DNA of 5,588 nt, taken from NCBI GenBank assembly GCA_903958915.1, contig CAJBVC010000395.1:1-5588 (forward strand). Direction: 5' to 3'. Source of the DNA: an uncultured beta proteobacterium. GTDB lineage: Bacteria > Pseudomonadota > Gammaproteobacteria > Burkholderiales > Burkholderiaceae_C. Positions 5,457 to 5,588 of the stretch are shown piece after piece (positions within the stretch are counted from its first letter, which is position 1; every line of letters begins with the position of its first letter). The notes beneath the pieces are model-generated. The model was given only the letters and a program-made list of their open reading frames with translations, was not told the DNA's origin and did no database searches. Made by a program: the position numbers and the translations under genes.

Positions 5457-5588
5457 TTACGCAGATCCCACGGGGGCCAAGCGCACTTGTGTGACACTAT
5501 ACGCAGACATACCCGGAGGGATCTGCGCCTTCACGTCCACCAGGCTGCTCGAATTCAGTGCTGCGTTTCTCCATGGCTTTTCTCTCAA
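5457..5588 (-). CDS. possible C-terminus of an unidentified protein (partial, runs off the window)
   Basis: Read on the minus strand, the frame is open from the window edge at 5588 to a TAA at 5459-5457, giving 43 codons. The peptide looks protein-like in its middle (VDVKAQIPPGMSAYSV) and ends in LAPVGSA. I recognise no family. Points in favour are the open frame up to the edge and a preference for G or C at about 63 percent of third positions. Points against are the short length, which could occur by chance in GC-rich DNA, and the overlap with the 5460-5527 palindrome and a probable dispersed repeat, which may simply supply the stop. If real, the gene converges on comEA with a 79-base gap. 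Confidence 0.3.
   Translation of the reverse strand: MREKPWRNAALNSSSLVDVKAQIPPGMSAYSVTQVRLAPVGSA
5460..5527. repeat. 68-base imperfect palindrome at the right edge
   Basis: CGCAGATCCC (5460-5469) and GGGATCTGCG (5518-5527) are a perfect 10-base inverted repeat. Further in, CGGG (5471-5474) pairs with CCCG (5512-5515) and GCG (5481-5483) with CGC (5502-5504). GTGT (5489-5492), G, ACAC (5494-5497) forms the centre. All pairs share almost the same axis, near 5493, so the whole would fold as one long interrupted stem. No T-run follows on either strand. It may be a mobile palindromic repeat, a terminator-like structure or a protein-binding site; the sequence does not decide. Confidence 0.6.

Noticed and set aside
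5496..5503. CTATAC/TATACG as a promoter -10 box for a gene to the right
   Set aside because: No -35 box at proper spacing, and the bases belong to the palindrome at 5460-5527.
5573..5588. ATG at 5573 as the start of a plus-strand gene after comEA
   Set aside because: Only five codons are visible and no Shine-Dalgarno sequence precedes it.
1..5588. A novel defence, toxin or mobile system
   Set aside because: All confident genes belong to known housekeeping, lipopolysaccharide and ComEA-type families; no transposase, integrase, toxin-antitoxin pair, reverse transcriptase or CRISPR repeat was seen.

Overview
This window is a stretch of ordinary chromosome from a betaproteobacterium of the order Burkholderiales, most likely the family Comamonadaceae (Rhodoferax/Polaromonas-like). 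The placement rests on the gene order rpsA - ihfB - lapA - lapB - rfaE1 - rfaD - comEA, on the GC-rich codon use, and on intergenic repeat-like sequences that I recall from Comamonadaceae genomes. No database search was possible.

Layout. Positions 1-1098 are the 3' two thirds of rpsA (ribosomal protein S1, domains 3 to 6). Then comes a 136-base gap, most of it a 95-base imperfect palindrome (1107-1201). The next three genes are ihfB (1235-1546), lapA (1584-1883) and lapB (1873-3030), closely packed and on the same strand. A 126-base gap (3031-3156) carries a hairpin-rich, probably dispersed repeat. A second packed set follows: rfaE1/hldA (3157-4098), rfaD/hldD (4095-5108) and a small ComEA-like gene (5105-5377), joined by two ATGA stop/start overlaps. 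The right end (5378-5588) holds two short hairpins, a 68-base imperfect palindrome (5460-5527), and a possible C-terminus of a gene on the minus strand. No tRNA, rRNA, CRISPR array, insertion sequence or attachment site was seen.

How the genes work together. rpsA and ihfB are housekeeping genes for translation initiation and nucleoid architecture. In E. coli, LapA and LapB are inner-membrane proteins, and LapB presents LpxC to FtsH, which sets the rate of lipopolysaccharide synthesis. rfaE1 and rfaD encode two steps in making ADP-L-glycero-D-manno-heptose, the inner-core sugar of lipopolysaccharide. The middle of the window is therefore a lipopolysaccharide control and supply module. The last gene encodes a secreted helix-hairpin-helix protein of the DNA-uptake type, co-translated with rfaD.

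I see no new multi-gene system here. The least explained parts are the three non-coding gaps, each with a different palindromic element, and the unidentified sequence at the right edge.
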